From: Macrotrachela quadricornifera
Lineage: Eukaryota > Rotifera > Eurotatoria > Philodinida > Philodinidae
Direction of reading: 5' to 3'
DNA length: 64,000 nucleotides
NCBI GenBank assembly: GCA_022393335.1
Contig: JAJEKB010020635.1
Location: forward strand, 793,559 to 857,558
The position numbers were made by a program, and so were the translations under genes. The notes beneath the pieces were generated by a model. The model was not told the DNA's origin, made no database searches, and saw only the letters and a program-made list of their open reading frames with translations. Positions 1-11,134 of this stretch are shown here, one piece after another. Position 1 is the first letter of the stretch. Every line of letters begins with the position of its first letter.

Positions 1-604
1 TCAATGAATAAAGTCTTGAATAGAATTACTTATTCATATAAATATCATGAGCTTGCGTATTTTTATCTTAGAGTATTTCACTCTAATTGACAATTGAAAA
101 GAAGCTTTATTTTATGTATGGAAATGCAGTTTTTCGAGGCTTTTTTTATTAACAAAGACGTTTCTATAAGGCGTTCGTCATATATCATTATTGTGAAAGC
201 TCTATCCTTCATAATCAAGTATTCTATCTTAGATTGTTAATGATCATTTTAAAGAACATTAATAATACTCTTTTCGTTTTGTATTGGTTCAAATAATGTT
301 TTGATTTCTTGTAATGTTGCGTAATAGTTGCTGCTAATGAAGATCGATACGTTTCGAGCAATAAAATAAGTCAATATGAAGAAAGTTATAGGTGTTTAAA
401 ATGATTAATTAAAGTATCAATGAAAAACTTTATTGACACGTGTCACAGTTAGTAAAGGATCACGTGAAATACTGTGCATAAGTGAAAGAGAAGATAGTAT
501 TAAATCAAAAAAGTTGTGGATGCATTTTCATCATGCAAATATCTATGCTATCAAGGATTATATATATTCCCCTGGAAATAAATAGTTTCCGCCTATATTT
601 CAAA
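1..604. other. No gene recognised
   Basis: AT-rich sequence with only short, low-complexity open frames and no exon with convincing splice sites or family similarity. Confidence 0.5.
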
Positions 605-1121
605 TGTATTGTTATTATAATAATATATTTTTTAAAAACCAATTACATATTCTCAAAGCCCATGGAGTTTTCTATCGCCCTATATAAATAGATTCCAATT
701 TATACCTATTCATTACAAAAAACTTTGAGTGCAATGAAGGCATCCTCATGTCGAGATTTACACAGACATGATTCTTTGACTGTCATCAAAATTACTTTTT
801 TTTAAAAATTTTTCATTACTATAGAACTACTTTTTGAATAAGCAATAGTAGATTATGATAGCGTATGAAATTCTCTCTCACTCTGTATATTTATTTATAG
901 AAAAGAATAATTGTGAACAACGGAAACATTCTCAATCGACAAATCCAAATAAATTCGCTTTTTTTTCGCTACTTTTGAGTATGTCTTCATTGTACTCAAA
1001 TGTTTTTTGGTAATGAATAAGTATAAACTGGAATCTATTTATATAGAATAATAGATAAATCCATGGGCTTTGAGAATATGTAACTGATTTTTAAAAAATA
1101 TGTTATTACAATGACAATACA
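605..1121. mobile_element. Foldback/MITE-like element, about 150 bp inverted arms
   Basis: The left arm (about 605-753) and right arm (about 972-1121) are imperfect reverse complements. Both ends read TGTATTGT inward, and a shared block containing TCTCAAAGCCCATGGA lies in each arm. The unique centre of about 220 bp has no coding capacity. This is the architecture of a non-autonomous foldback or MITE element. No clear target-site duplication is visible, so the superfamily is not assigned. Confidence 0.7.
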
Positions 1122-2419
1122 GAATAGAATAGAAAAAGAATGGTGGAAAAACATTGCCTACAAAAGCTTTTTTTCATTCTTTATTTCCTTGTATACTCGA
1201 ATCTTGTCTGAAATATTTAAAAAATACTTAAGTAAAATTTTCATAGGTTATTTTTCGATGCTTGACTACTCGGCAAGAGCTTTTAACAAAATGTTTTAGC
1301 TTCATTTGGGTAGAAGCTGTGGCTTAATTTAACATCACATTTTGTAGTAAGGGATTATGTCTATAAAATGACTGACCCCGATATTTTTTAGCATGTTCGC
1401 AATCGGAATGATACGTGATTCAAAAACCTGCTGATTCATCATCAGGAATAGTTTTCTGTGGATCAAAAGTAGTCGAACATCTAGTGAAAAAAAACTTTTT
1501 GAATCACTCATTAGTACGATTGCTCTCACCATATACTACACATTCATTATAAATTATGCTTTAATTTAATCATGTATAACTATTTCTTATTAATAGTTGT
1601 CGAAAGTTACAATACATCGGCAGTAACATTAATGAAATCGTAGGAGTAATAAATTTCAGTATTGAGAGCTTCATAGAATCTAGTTTTGCTTGGTGCTCTG
1701 ACTTGACTATCACATTTTTTTTATGTATTTCCTCGATATGGTTGATAAAATAAGGTGGTAGTTCACAGAAAAGAAATATTAATATAATCCCAAACTAACT
1801 CATTTGTCATCAAATTGAACCATTTAGTGGAAGAAACTTTAGATTTTTAATCTTATCATAAAAAAGATATAATATTGTGAATATACATCTGTCCTTAGTT
1901 TAATCTATAAATTGTCGGTTTTTTTTATATTTCACATTTAATCGAGTGATGATATAAACTTGTCATGATAGATATTTTGTTTTTTATAAATACCAAAGAT
2001 AACAATTCAGTGATGTAAGATAGATACAAATAAATAAGTGAATCATATATTCTGAGCAGAGAGACTGGATTGGCCTTCGTACGTCTAGATCAAACGACAG
2101 TGAAAGAATAAGAGTGAATAGTTGTAGTAAAAATAAGATTTCAAAAGTACGTTCGTATAGGAGCATCACTATATATTTTCAATTGGATATATAAAATAGA
2201 AGTATCAAAATATTTTGTTTTATTTAGAATATTTTATTCTCTGAGAATCATTTGCTTTTCCTACTAATTCATTAATTCATTCTTTAAAAATGAAAATTTC
2301 GTAGCTACATTAATATCTAACACTAACAGAGTAACTTAGATTCTTCTTCCATTATTCGATAATATTACTGTAAACCATAACTTTATGACTAATTCTATAT
2401 TACAAAATAGGTATATAGT
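1122..2419. other. No gene recognised
   Basis: AT-rich spacer between two foldback elements. A 65-codon minus-strand frame at 1335-1532 has no recognisable domain and is not called. Confidence 0.45.
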
Positions 2420-3087
2420 AAAATCTTGATTTTTTTTCAAAAGACGTCTTGTGAAAAATCCTACAAAATCTATATGAAGAAATCTTTATTGAATTTCCTT
2501 TGTGTTATTTTTTCTAAACGGTTTTAATACTCTTTGTTGACAACACGAGATTGTATTTTTGTGTATGCTTATCTTTCTCTTATTCGTCTATTCCAAAGGG
2601 GAAGCAACTGGGTCCGTGATTCCATAGATTCTGGCTGATTCTGTCGCTCGAAATCACCTATTCTGCAGTGAGATTTTCTCCACTACTCGAAGAATGACAC
2701 ATGATGTTGTCCGTGTCAATCTAGGGATTATCAAAAATTCACTCGTTCTCTACGTATTTATATGTATCGATAGAGACTCGTGACTTTAGGTTTAATAATA
2801 TATTCTCCGATACAAAAAAAAACAAAAACGAAAAATAGACGAATAAGAGAAAGATAGGCATGGGTAAAAATATGATCTGGCGTTATCAACAGAGAGTATT
2901 AAAACCATTTAGAAAAAATAACAAAAAAATCTCAAAATTTGATCCTACTATGATGGTAAGTAGTACTAAAATATAGGATTTCATTTTGACTATATAAAAA
3001 TTTTTCAGAACGTGTTAGTAAAGATCTGATTCGATATTTTTTGCCTAGATTTTTACGGTGCATCTTTTGAAAAAAAATCAAGATTTT
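2420..3087. mobile_element. Foldback/MITE-like element, unequal inverted arms
   Basis: The left arm (about 2420-2592) matches the reverse complement of the right arm (about 2838-3087). The outermost bases read AAAATCTTGATTTTTTTTC inward from both ends, and the innermost share TCTTTCTCTTATTCGTCTA. The right arm carries roughly 80 extra bases (about 2940-3040), so one arm has gained or lost sequence since insertion. The centre is non-coding and no transposase is present. Confidence 0.7.
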
Positions 3088-3479
3088 ATCATTTATCCAT
3101 GCTGAGATATTTGAAAAGTAAAAAGTTTACAAACATTTTAGGGTGTCTGGTATCAAATGTGAAAAAAAATTAGAGAAGTACACTTGAATACGAGTTACTC
3201 TAAAACGACGTGTCACTACCATCTCTAACAATTGTAATACCTATCAAATTATCATTGTAAAAAAGTTGAATTCAAGAATTCATGCGCTCAGTAACATTTA
3301 AACTGTTGTAATATTCTATAGCTCATAGAATAATAACAGATAAAATATTCTGTATATTTTTTTTAAAGCTCCTTATCTCACTACTTTATCTGCATATTTG
3401 CACTTTTATGTAAAAAAAACAATGGTTGCACAAATATAAGGTATTTTACAACACAATATACACAAAAAAAACAACATTG
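3088..3479. other. No gene recognised; upstream of F-box exon
   Basis: AT-rich sequence. In-frame codons precede the chosen F-box start, back to an ATG-like start at 3426, but they encode low-complexity sequence and are more likely leader than protein. Confidence 0.4.
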
Positions 3480-3632
3480 ATGTCTAATAAAAGTGCTGTA
3501 TCACTTTATACATTATCAATTGAATTAGTCTATCGCATTCTGGACAAACTCGATGATTTAACAATTTTTCTGTCCTGTCAAAACGTCTGTTATCGACTTA
3601 ATATCATCATTGACACATACCATCGATATCAG
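3480..3632 (+). CDS. F-box domain exon, possible 5' exon of the LRR gene
   Basis: Starting at the ATG at 3480 the frame encodes 51 residues that read as a short F-box. It has a Leu/Ile-rich helix (LSIELVYRILDKLDD) followed by FLSCQNVCYRLN and the segment DTYHRYQ, which I associate with a large bdelloid F-box family. F-boxes bind Skp1 in SCF ubiquitin ligases. Directly after the Gln codon is a phase-0 donor (CAG|GTATTG), matching the phase-0 acceptors of the LRR exons 730 bp downstream. A spliced F-box-LRR protein is therefore plausible but not shown. Read unspliced, the frame continues to 3782 as a basic, hydrophobic tail, so a short stand-alone 101-residue protein is the alternative. Confidence 0.5.
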
Positions 3633-4361
3633 GTATTGTTTGACCATCTTATAAAGTACTTATTACTCATTTTCAAGTACATGATTTTCATGTTGCTGTA
3701 TCAAACATACAAGAAGAATATCAAAAGAGCAAGAAAAAAACAGAAAGAAAGGCTAGACTCACAACAAAAGATAGACAATTAGGCCAAACGAGTATTTGGT
3801 TAGGAGAAACAGCGGAACTTCATGAATGAACTCCGCTATTTCTTTCTAAGTGTTTGGCTGTTTAGATGTTTTTTTTCGGTTGTCGTAATAAAAACAAAAG
3901 ATGGAATTAGTCATCTTTATACATGATAAGACTTCGACTTTCACTGATCGACTAATAAAACGTTTAAATGTGTGGATAATATTTTTGATTGAGTGTGTGT
4001 TTTTCCAGCCACAACAGAAGTCGTATTGAATAGAATAAGCTCATCTCTGACAATGTGTTATTTATTGTGCAATCGAAATTCTCAGATCTCATTCATTATT
4101 GTGAATTTAGAGAGTAACTATGAAAAGAGATGATCACTATAAGATGTATATTTATTCAACTAGCTAATCTTGCTGCTTTACTCTCACTTAGTGAGTGCTC
4201 ACATCTAAATGCTTATACTACTTCTAATGTATAGTATAAGTCTTTTGATACTTAAAAAATAAAAATTCTGCCCAATGCCATAGATCATAACAATCACCAT
4301 AATCCTCATCCGTCGTCTTCTTCTTCTTCTGATTCAACTATACAGTCACTATTTTTTATAG
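3633..4361. other. Possible long intron between F-box exon and LRR array
   Basis: No LRR unit or other exon is recognised here. If the F-box exon is spliced to the LRR array this is one intron of 729 bp, much longer than the 33-65 bp introns inside the array. Otherwise it is intergenic. Confidence 0.3.
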
Positions 4362-6675
4362 ATGCTCATTTCGATTAGCAAGATTGGTGAAGTATTCGCT
4401 GGACCACGAGCACAACATCTGGCCAATGCTTTACGACATAACAAAGTAACACAATCTCCAAGATTTATCTATACAGTCACTATTTTCATAGATACTTACT
4501 GCACTTAACTTATTCAATAATGAAATCGGTACACAGGAAGCAAAATATCTGGCCGATGCTTTAAAACACAATAATGTAACAAAATTCTCACCACTATTCT
4601 TCCTGTTCAACTATTCGTTCACTATTTTCCACAGACACTTACCACATTTAGCTTAACTGGTAACGCAATCGGCGACTTAGGAGTACAATGTCTGGCCAGT
4701 GCTCTACAATACAACAATGTAACACAATCTTCGCTACTCAGCTTCTTATTTAACTATTCATTCACTATTTTTCGCAGACACTTACTACACTTTACTTATA
4801 CAATAATCAAATCGGTCCGCAAGGAGCACAATACCTGGCCAATACTTTACAACACAATAATGTAAGACAATCCCCGCGATTCTTCTTCCTATTCAATCAT
4901 GTGCTTACTATTTTTCACAGACACTTATTGTATTGCATTTGAACCATAATCAAATCGGCCCAGAAGGAGCACAACATCTGCCCAATGCTCTAAACCATAA
5001 CAGAGTAGCATAATTCTTATGACTCTTTGTCAACTCATTCAACTATTCACAGAATATTTTTCACAGGCACTGACTACGCTAAGCTTGGATGATAATCAAA
5101 TTAGCCGAGGAGTACAACATATAGCCAGTGCTCTAGAACACAACAAAGTATTCTAATAATCTTTTTATTTAGCTCATTTACTCATTATTTTCTATAGACA
5201 CTTATTACACTCAGCTTAATTAACAACGATTTTCGTTCACTAGAAGTACAACATCTGGCTAACGCCCTATGCCACACCGCAGTAATACATTCTTGATTAC
5301 TCTTCTTTTCATCCGATTTTTCACCCACTATTTTTCAAAGACACTCACGACTCTTAACTTGAGTTATAATAAAATTGGCTCCGAAGGAGCACAACATCTA
5401 GCTAATGCTCTCGAACACAACAACGTAACAGAATTTCATCAATCTTCTTTTTATTAAACTATTGATTAATTATCTATTATAGACACTTTCTATACTTCAC
5501 TTAGATGGTAATCGCATCGGCCTATCAGGAATCCAACATCTGGCTAATGCCCTATACTGCAACAAAGTAACAATCTTCATGATTTCTATTCTTATTTAAG
5601 CCTTCATCCACTATTTTCACAGGGACTTGCTGAAATTAGTTTGAACCAGAACGAAATCATTTCACAAGGCGCACAACAACTAGCCAATGCCCTTGGGCAA
5701 AACGAAGTAACAGAACACATACCAGTCTTCTTATTTTCCTATTCGCTAACTATTTTTTACAGGCACTCACCAAACTTAATTTAAAATCTAACCAAATAGG
5801 AACACAAGAAGCGCAATATTTAGGCACTGCTCTTAAATACAATAAAGTAACACAATCCTGATCACTTTTCATCTCACTAAACTCTTTATCGATTATTTTT
5901 CACAGACACTTACTACACTTTGCTCGGTCTACAATAACATCGATTCACAAGGTGCACAAGATTTGGCCACCGGTCTAGTGGACAACAATGTAATACAATC
6001 ATTCACCTACTATGTTTCATAGACACTCATTACACTTGGCTTGTATTGTAACCAAATTGGTCTACAAGGAGCACAACATCTGGCTAATGCTCTTGAATAT
6101 AATAATGTAATGGAATCCTGATTAATTTTCTTCTTATTCAATTATTTACTCACTATTTCTTACAGGCGCTGACCAAACTTGTCTTAGGCGATAACCAAAT
6201 CGGTCCAGAAGGAACACAACATCTGGCCAATGCTCTTAAAAAGAACAATGTAATAGAATTCTCATCACTCTTCTTCTTATTCAACTATTCACTGACTACT
6301 TTACGCAGACACTCACTACGCTTGACATGAGTCGTATCAGAATCGGCTCACAAGTAGCAGAATATTTAGCTAGTGCTCTAGAACACAACTAAGTAATAAA
6401 ACATAGGCTAATATTCTTATTTAACTGTTTACTCATCATTTTTCAAAGACACTTAAATCTCTTGACTTGAACTTAAATGACATCAACTCACAAGGAGCAC
6501 AATATCTGGTCACTGCTCTAAAACGAAACAAAGTAACAGAGTCTTGCCTATAATTCTCCAACTATTCACTCACTATTTTCCATAGACACTCACTACAATG
6601 AATTTATCACGTAATGTAATCGGTTTGGCTTCGGAAAATTCTATTTGGCGACTATTAAAAGAAAACCAGAATTGA
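4362..6675 (+). CDS. Leucine-rich-repeat protein (RNH1/NLRC3-type), 17 one-repeat exons
   Basis: Seventeen exons each encode one 28-residue LRR of ribonuclease-inhibitor/NLRC3 type, consensus TLTTLNLxxNxIGxxGAQ followed by LANALxxNN. Unit starts are 4362, 4492, 4635, 4778, 4921, 5067, 5198, 5341, 5483, 5623, 5763, 5906, 6023, 6166, 6309, 6449 and 6586. Almost every exon is exactly 84 nt, starts after a (C/T)AG, TAG or AAG acceptor and ends before GTA. All introns are phase 0, so units can be added or lost without breaking the frame. The sixth unit is 81 nt, one codon short but in frame. The last exon ends in TGA at 6673-6675, giving a natural C-terminus. Unit 1 keeps only the second half of the consensus. 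Unit 15 ends in TAA instead of an Asn/Lys codon, so the last two repeats may be lost or that exon skipped. LRR arrays of this type are protein-binding scaffolds; the ligand is unknown. The 5' end is unresolved. Confidence 0.8.
4362..6675 (+). repeat. Tandem exon-intron repeat, period about 140 bp
   Basis: Exon plus intron repeats with spacings of 117-146 bp, mostly 140-143. Introns also resemble each other, with TTCTTATTCAACTATTCACT-like blocks before the acceptor, so whole exon-intron units were duplicated rather than exons alone. The shortest intron, 5990-6022, is only 33 bp. Confidence 0.85.
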
Positions 6676-7657
6676 ACCATTTTACATTAGTATTGACATA
6701 ATGAATCGTTAAAAACAAGGCGTGGTTTCTCTTATCTTTACAGTTACTAATATAGTTTTTGATTAAACTATTTTATGCTTATTGATACAGAGAGTTATTT
6801 ATTTTTACGAAATGTGATATGAAAATGATACTGACGGATTCAGTAGTGTTAAACTTGAAAGTTGAATTCAAGTATCCAACTATTCAGCTTCTTCCCAGCG
6901 TCTCCCCGCCCTCAATTGACCCTGTGCGGTTTCGTCCCCTCCCTCTTTCCCCTTTGAATACTTGAATTCAAGTTTCAAGTATTACATATATGTCAGTGTT
7001 GCCTTGACTTCCGTGAAGTACTGCCATGTTATTGTATGTTATTACAATATCCAAATGATTTTCAGGCAAAGATTTTTATTCAGTTTTAACGAGGAAACCG
7101 CTGAAGGCTTCCTCATGAATCTGAATGGAGAATTTTGGAAAACCAAATGAGCTATTTTTATCTCTTATTTGGTGGGTATCTCTGTTTAACGTCACCATAT
7201 AGAGCTGAAAATTTTACTATAACCTCTCTGCACGTACAGTCTCAACATGTCCTGAAAATGTCATGCGATGTGTATGTACTTGCCCTGCGATCAATTTTTG
7301 AGGAAAAAAACTTTTTGGAAAAGCAAAATACAATAAAAACACGTGGCATCTCGCAAAGATTCCATCTTTCATACACTATTCAACTCATGAGCACTCATTA
7401 CAATATTAGATCGGCTGAAACCATTAAAAACTCTGCTATCTACTTCAAAAGAGCGATGAACTTCAATCACTCGCATCGCAACTAAAATCAATAAACGTTT
7501 TTTAATTTATTAATAGCTTAATTCTGTAGTTAATCTATTTAAAAAAAAACAATTGTAGATTCATTATATTTAGTTTTTATATTTTAAGGAATATTTACAA
7601 ATGTTCTAAGTAGTATAATAAAGCGTTTACATTAAATAATCAAATAATACGATTATT
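6676..7657. other. Gene-poor; one unassigned 116-codon frame
   Basis: A plus-strand frame at 7135-7485 encodes 116 residues with no recognised domain. It has no clear splice sites and ordinary local composition, so I do not call it a gene. A short inverted repeat lies at 6854-6980. Confidence 0.35.
6854..6980. repeat. Short inverted repeat around a C-rich core
   Basis: CTTGAAAGTTGAATTCAAGTAT at the left is mirrored by TACTTGAATTCAAGTTTCAAG at the right. The roughly 80 bp core is pyrimidine- and GC-rich (CCCCTCCCTCTTTCCCC), unlike its AT-rich surroundings. It may be a tiny MITE or a structured element. Confidence 0.5.
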
Positions 7658-7727
7658 CTTTAACACGTGCAACCAGATGGATCCTATCGGTGGGACTCGG
7701 GATCTCATCGTCGCGAATGTGTTAAAG
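7658..7727. repeat. 70-bp hairpin-forming element 3' of membrane-protein gene
   Basis: CTTTAACAC at the left end and GTGTTAAAG at the right end are perfect complements enclosing a relatively GC-rich loop. It lies 39 bp downstream of the stop codon of the minus-strand membrane-protein gene, so it would fall in that gene's 3' UTR. It may be a micro-MITE remnant or an mRNA 3' structure. Confidence 0.4.
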
Positions 7728-7766
7728 TATTAATCTTCATAAAAAAAGTCATGGGTGAAAAACAAA

Positions 7767-10119
7767 TTACTGAGTCTCTGCACTTGTTTGTGGACTAATT
7801 TCTCGCTTTCGATAAAGACATAATTTAAGAAATAATACAACAATAAATCTTGCAATTATTGCTAAACCACCATAAAGTTCAATAACATTCAATGCCACTT
7901 CGATTCTATCACGACGTCCAACATATGAATAACTGCATGATATTGGTTTACATTGATAAAAATATTTCTTATAAGTTATATTAACTGAATAATCTTCAAC
8001 CATCAATTGATTCAACTTAGATTCAATTGTGGAATTTCTTGAAAATAATTTCGATATATTAGAAGAAAAATTAAGAGCTTGAAAAGTATTATTTGGATCA
8101 ATACATGTTTGATTATAAAAACATTCAAATGTTGATTGAAGAAGTGATTCAAGTGGATAACAACCAACCGTCATACCTCGAGATGATTGAACACATTTAG
8201 ATGATACTCCACAATTACATTCTTCATAATCCAATGGTTTAGTATAAAAGAGATAGAAGAAATCTGCGTAAACTTCATATTCAAACTTCCAATTAGTACT
8301 AAACATATTCATAAGCATATTAACTTCTGTTGTCTGACGAATCAATGAGAGTGAATTAAGAAATGAATGTGGTATTGTCATTTGAAATTCTTTTACAAGC
8401 ACTCGAATTCGTTCATTCAATAGATTAGATGATAAAAGATGAGAATTAATAAAATTACTTATTGCTAAATTCATTAAAGCATCATCAAGTACTTGTTGAG
8501 AAAGTTCACATAATGATGTAAGTAAATAATATTGACTAGCAGCTGTTCTTCGAAAATCAGTATAATTTAATTGAAGAGGATTAACAATATTAAAAATGTA
8601 ATCAATCCAATCATTTGAAACAAATTTACTAGAACAAATTTCATGCATATGTGGTATGATGGACAGAAATGTTTGATATTCAATTGATATATGTGAACAA
8701 GGACATTCAAGTGAATTTGGATAATTATCTAATAGATTTTGATAAGTAGATAAAGATGGTTTTATGATTTGTTCTGTTCTTGTGACTAACGTAAGAGTTG
8801 AAACCAGATAAAATATAGAAATAGTTAATATAAGTAAAATAAAATGACATCGATTGGTAATTTGTTGTTCATTACGACTAATAAATGCGCCTCTAAATCT
8901 TCTTTTTAATTCAGAAAAGGAAAAATTTTCTATAATTTTTTCAATAAAACGTAAAAAAATTAAAATAATAATTTTAATTCCAAATGTTAAACCAGCAAAT
9001 ATACCAAAAATCGATGAGATTAAATAAAAGATATCATGTTGACGTGTATATTCAAATGTACAAGATAATGGTGCACATTTATTATAATAATCACTAAAAG
9101 ATATATTTGTCTTCCATGAATCAACCATTAATCGATTAATAATTGATTGAACTGTTTCATTCGGTGTATTACGAGTTGGATCAAGTGGTGAAAAATGATG
9201 TGTCGTGTCATACATATATGATTTAATTGTATTCATACATTGTTTATCATAAAAACACTGTAATGTTGATTCAAGTAAAGATTCAACTTGAAAACAACCA
9301 GTAAAAAAGTTGGGAATACGAAAACGTTCAAAATAACGAATGGTTGTCATGTTAACATCAAATATACTCATATGAGTTCGACATGAACTTGATTTTGTAC
9401 ACGAACAATTGGAATAATTAGCTGGTATTGGAATTAAATATCTAGATGTTTGATCCCAATAAAAATAGAAATTATGTAAAGTATTAAGTAATTGATTTCC
9501 ATGATTTGTAATACGAATCAATTGAGTTGGACGTAAAAATGAATTGAGAGTATTCGACTTCCATTCTTTAATACTGGCATTCATTTGTGATTTAAAAAGT
9601 TCTTGAGAAATTACTTGAGAAGTAACAAGTTGTTTTCGAAGAAATACTTCAAGACCATCATGAACTGTATGTTGAGCATGTTCACATAATGTTTCTAATA
9701 TTTGAAACTGATGACCAGCGTTAGCTCGAAATTCAGAATATAAAGTGTAAATATATATTGTAAAATTATTATAATAATCAATCCAAGATTGAGATACCAT
9801 ATCACTAGAGCATACTTGATGATAGATAGGTTCGATTTCAATAAAAGATTTGTATGGAATCGAAATAACATTACAAGTACATGAGAGACTTGTTGGATAG
9901 ATTTCTTGAAGTTGATTGAATTGTTCTTCAGTTGGTTTGAGTATAGTGTTTTGATAGATTTCATTACTTATTAATTTATAAAAGATTAATACCGTAAGTA
10001 AAGCTATAAAAGTTAACATGTAAATTCGGGTAGCAATGCGTTGGCAATTTACTTGACGTCTAGTACTTAAATAACGTTCAAAAATATTCAGCTGAACTAG
10101 GTAATATTTGATATCGGTT
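7767..10119 (-). CDS. Cys-rich membrane protein with two tandem modules
   Basis: The frame holds two tandem copies of a roughly 375-residue module. Each has an N-terminal membrane helix, a large Cys-rich extracellular-type domain with many N-glycosylation sequons, and a C-terminal membrane helix. Paired landmarks are SCTCNVISIPY / ECPCSHISIEY, then QVCSSDMVSQSWIDY / EICSSKFVSNDWIDY, then LQCFYDKQC / FECFYNQTC, then YYNKCAPLSCTFEY / YFYQCKPISCSYSY just before the last helix. The neighbour at 11135-12436 is a single-module relative. The first ATG (10019) lies inside the first membrane helix. In-frame codons upstream to about 10119 (LVQLNIFE...QRIATRIY) match the neighbour's N-terminus, so I extend to a likely acceptor there and expect an unseen first exon. 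I recognise the family from bdelloids but know no function. The two-helix plus Cys-rich-ectodomain topology superficially recalls DEG/ENaC channels, without their signature motifs. Confidence 0.75.
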
Positions 10120-10528
10120 CTAAGTTGATGAAAACGAATATTTGCTAAAAGTTTTAAAAAATAATTATATCAGAAAATTGAAACATAACGTGTATAGAGC
10201 ACGTCTATTTACTACAATTATTTAAAGTTTACTTATTGAGTAAGAAAACAAATTCTAACGACAATCTTACTATGACAGCAGTAATAATCCACGAGAATCA
10301 ACCTTATATTTTCAATACGATCAGCTTTGAGTTAAGATAGACTTCTATTTGGAGCTACAGCTTATGAGATATATGTAAAATATTGAAGTTTATTTGATAA
10401 TGTGATGTGGTAGTATTTTATACTGCATGATGGTTGAGATGCTGAGGGTATTTGTAAAAACTAAGAACACTGCTATAACTACATAGATATGCACGAAAAT
10501 CATTTCTTGTGTACACTTGTCATCGGAT
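10120..10528. other. Upstream region of membrane-protein gene
   Basis: The frame of the downstream gene stays open to 10170-10172 without an ATG, so a short 5' exon may lie here. None could be fixed. Confidence 0.3.
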
Positions 10529-10930
10529 GGATGAAGGACATACGTATATTGGGCAAACACGAACACCGATCAATAACTTCACATATTGATTTCAAGTTGT
10601 GCTGTGTCTGAAAAACCGCAAGAGATCAAGAGTTAAAGGTTTGGGCTAGGTAGGAGAACTAATGATTCAAGTTCTAGATTGTATTATATTTCTACATCCT
10701 GGTCTGTTGACTTGAAATGTTCTAAGTATAAAGGCTTAACAGTTTTAATCGTTAGATTTTTTATGTAGCTCAGACCTCTTGTAAATTTTAACAACCACGC
10801 AAAAGCACACTTTTGCTATTTTATTTCCACATAGCGCAGCTTGCCATTAATACGCGATATTATGAATCTCTGTCCCTAAGTATCTGTGACTGTTCGTGTT
10901 TACCCAATATATGTATGACAGATGGTCAGC
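10529..10930. mobile_element. Foldback/MITE-like element between paralogous genes
   Basis: The left arm (about 10529-10632) and right arm (about 10835-10930) are imperfect inverted repeats sharing CATA(C)GTATATTGGG and AAACACGAACA near the tips. Similarity weakens inward (GTTGTGCTGTGTCTGAAA against a diverged counterpart). There is no coding capacity. Confidence 0.6.
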
Positions 10931-11134
10931 CGATTTTATCTTATGTACAAACATGTTTTCAAAAAAAAATAAACTAGAACCTTGTAAGAGAGACAGAAGA
11001 ATAGAAGTACTACTTATATGGGCATTCTACTAGAATTAGAAAGGTCGATAATTCTTGGCTTAAAATTGGCATTCCGGACTCTGATTTAAAATTATCTATC
11101 TCCATATTCATCACTGTTTATATGATTGCTGCAG

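Noticed and set aside
7135..7485. 116-codon plus-strand frame
   Set aside because: No domain, no splice context and no similarity to neighbours.
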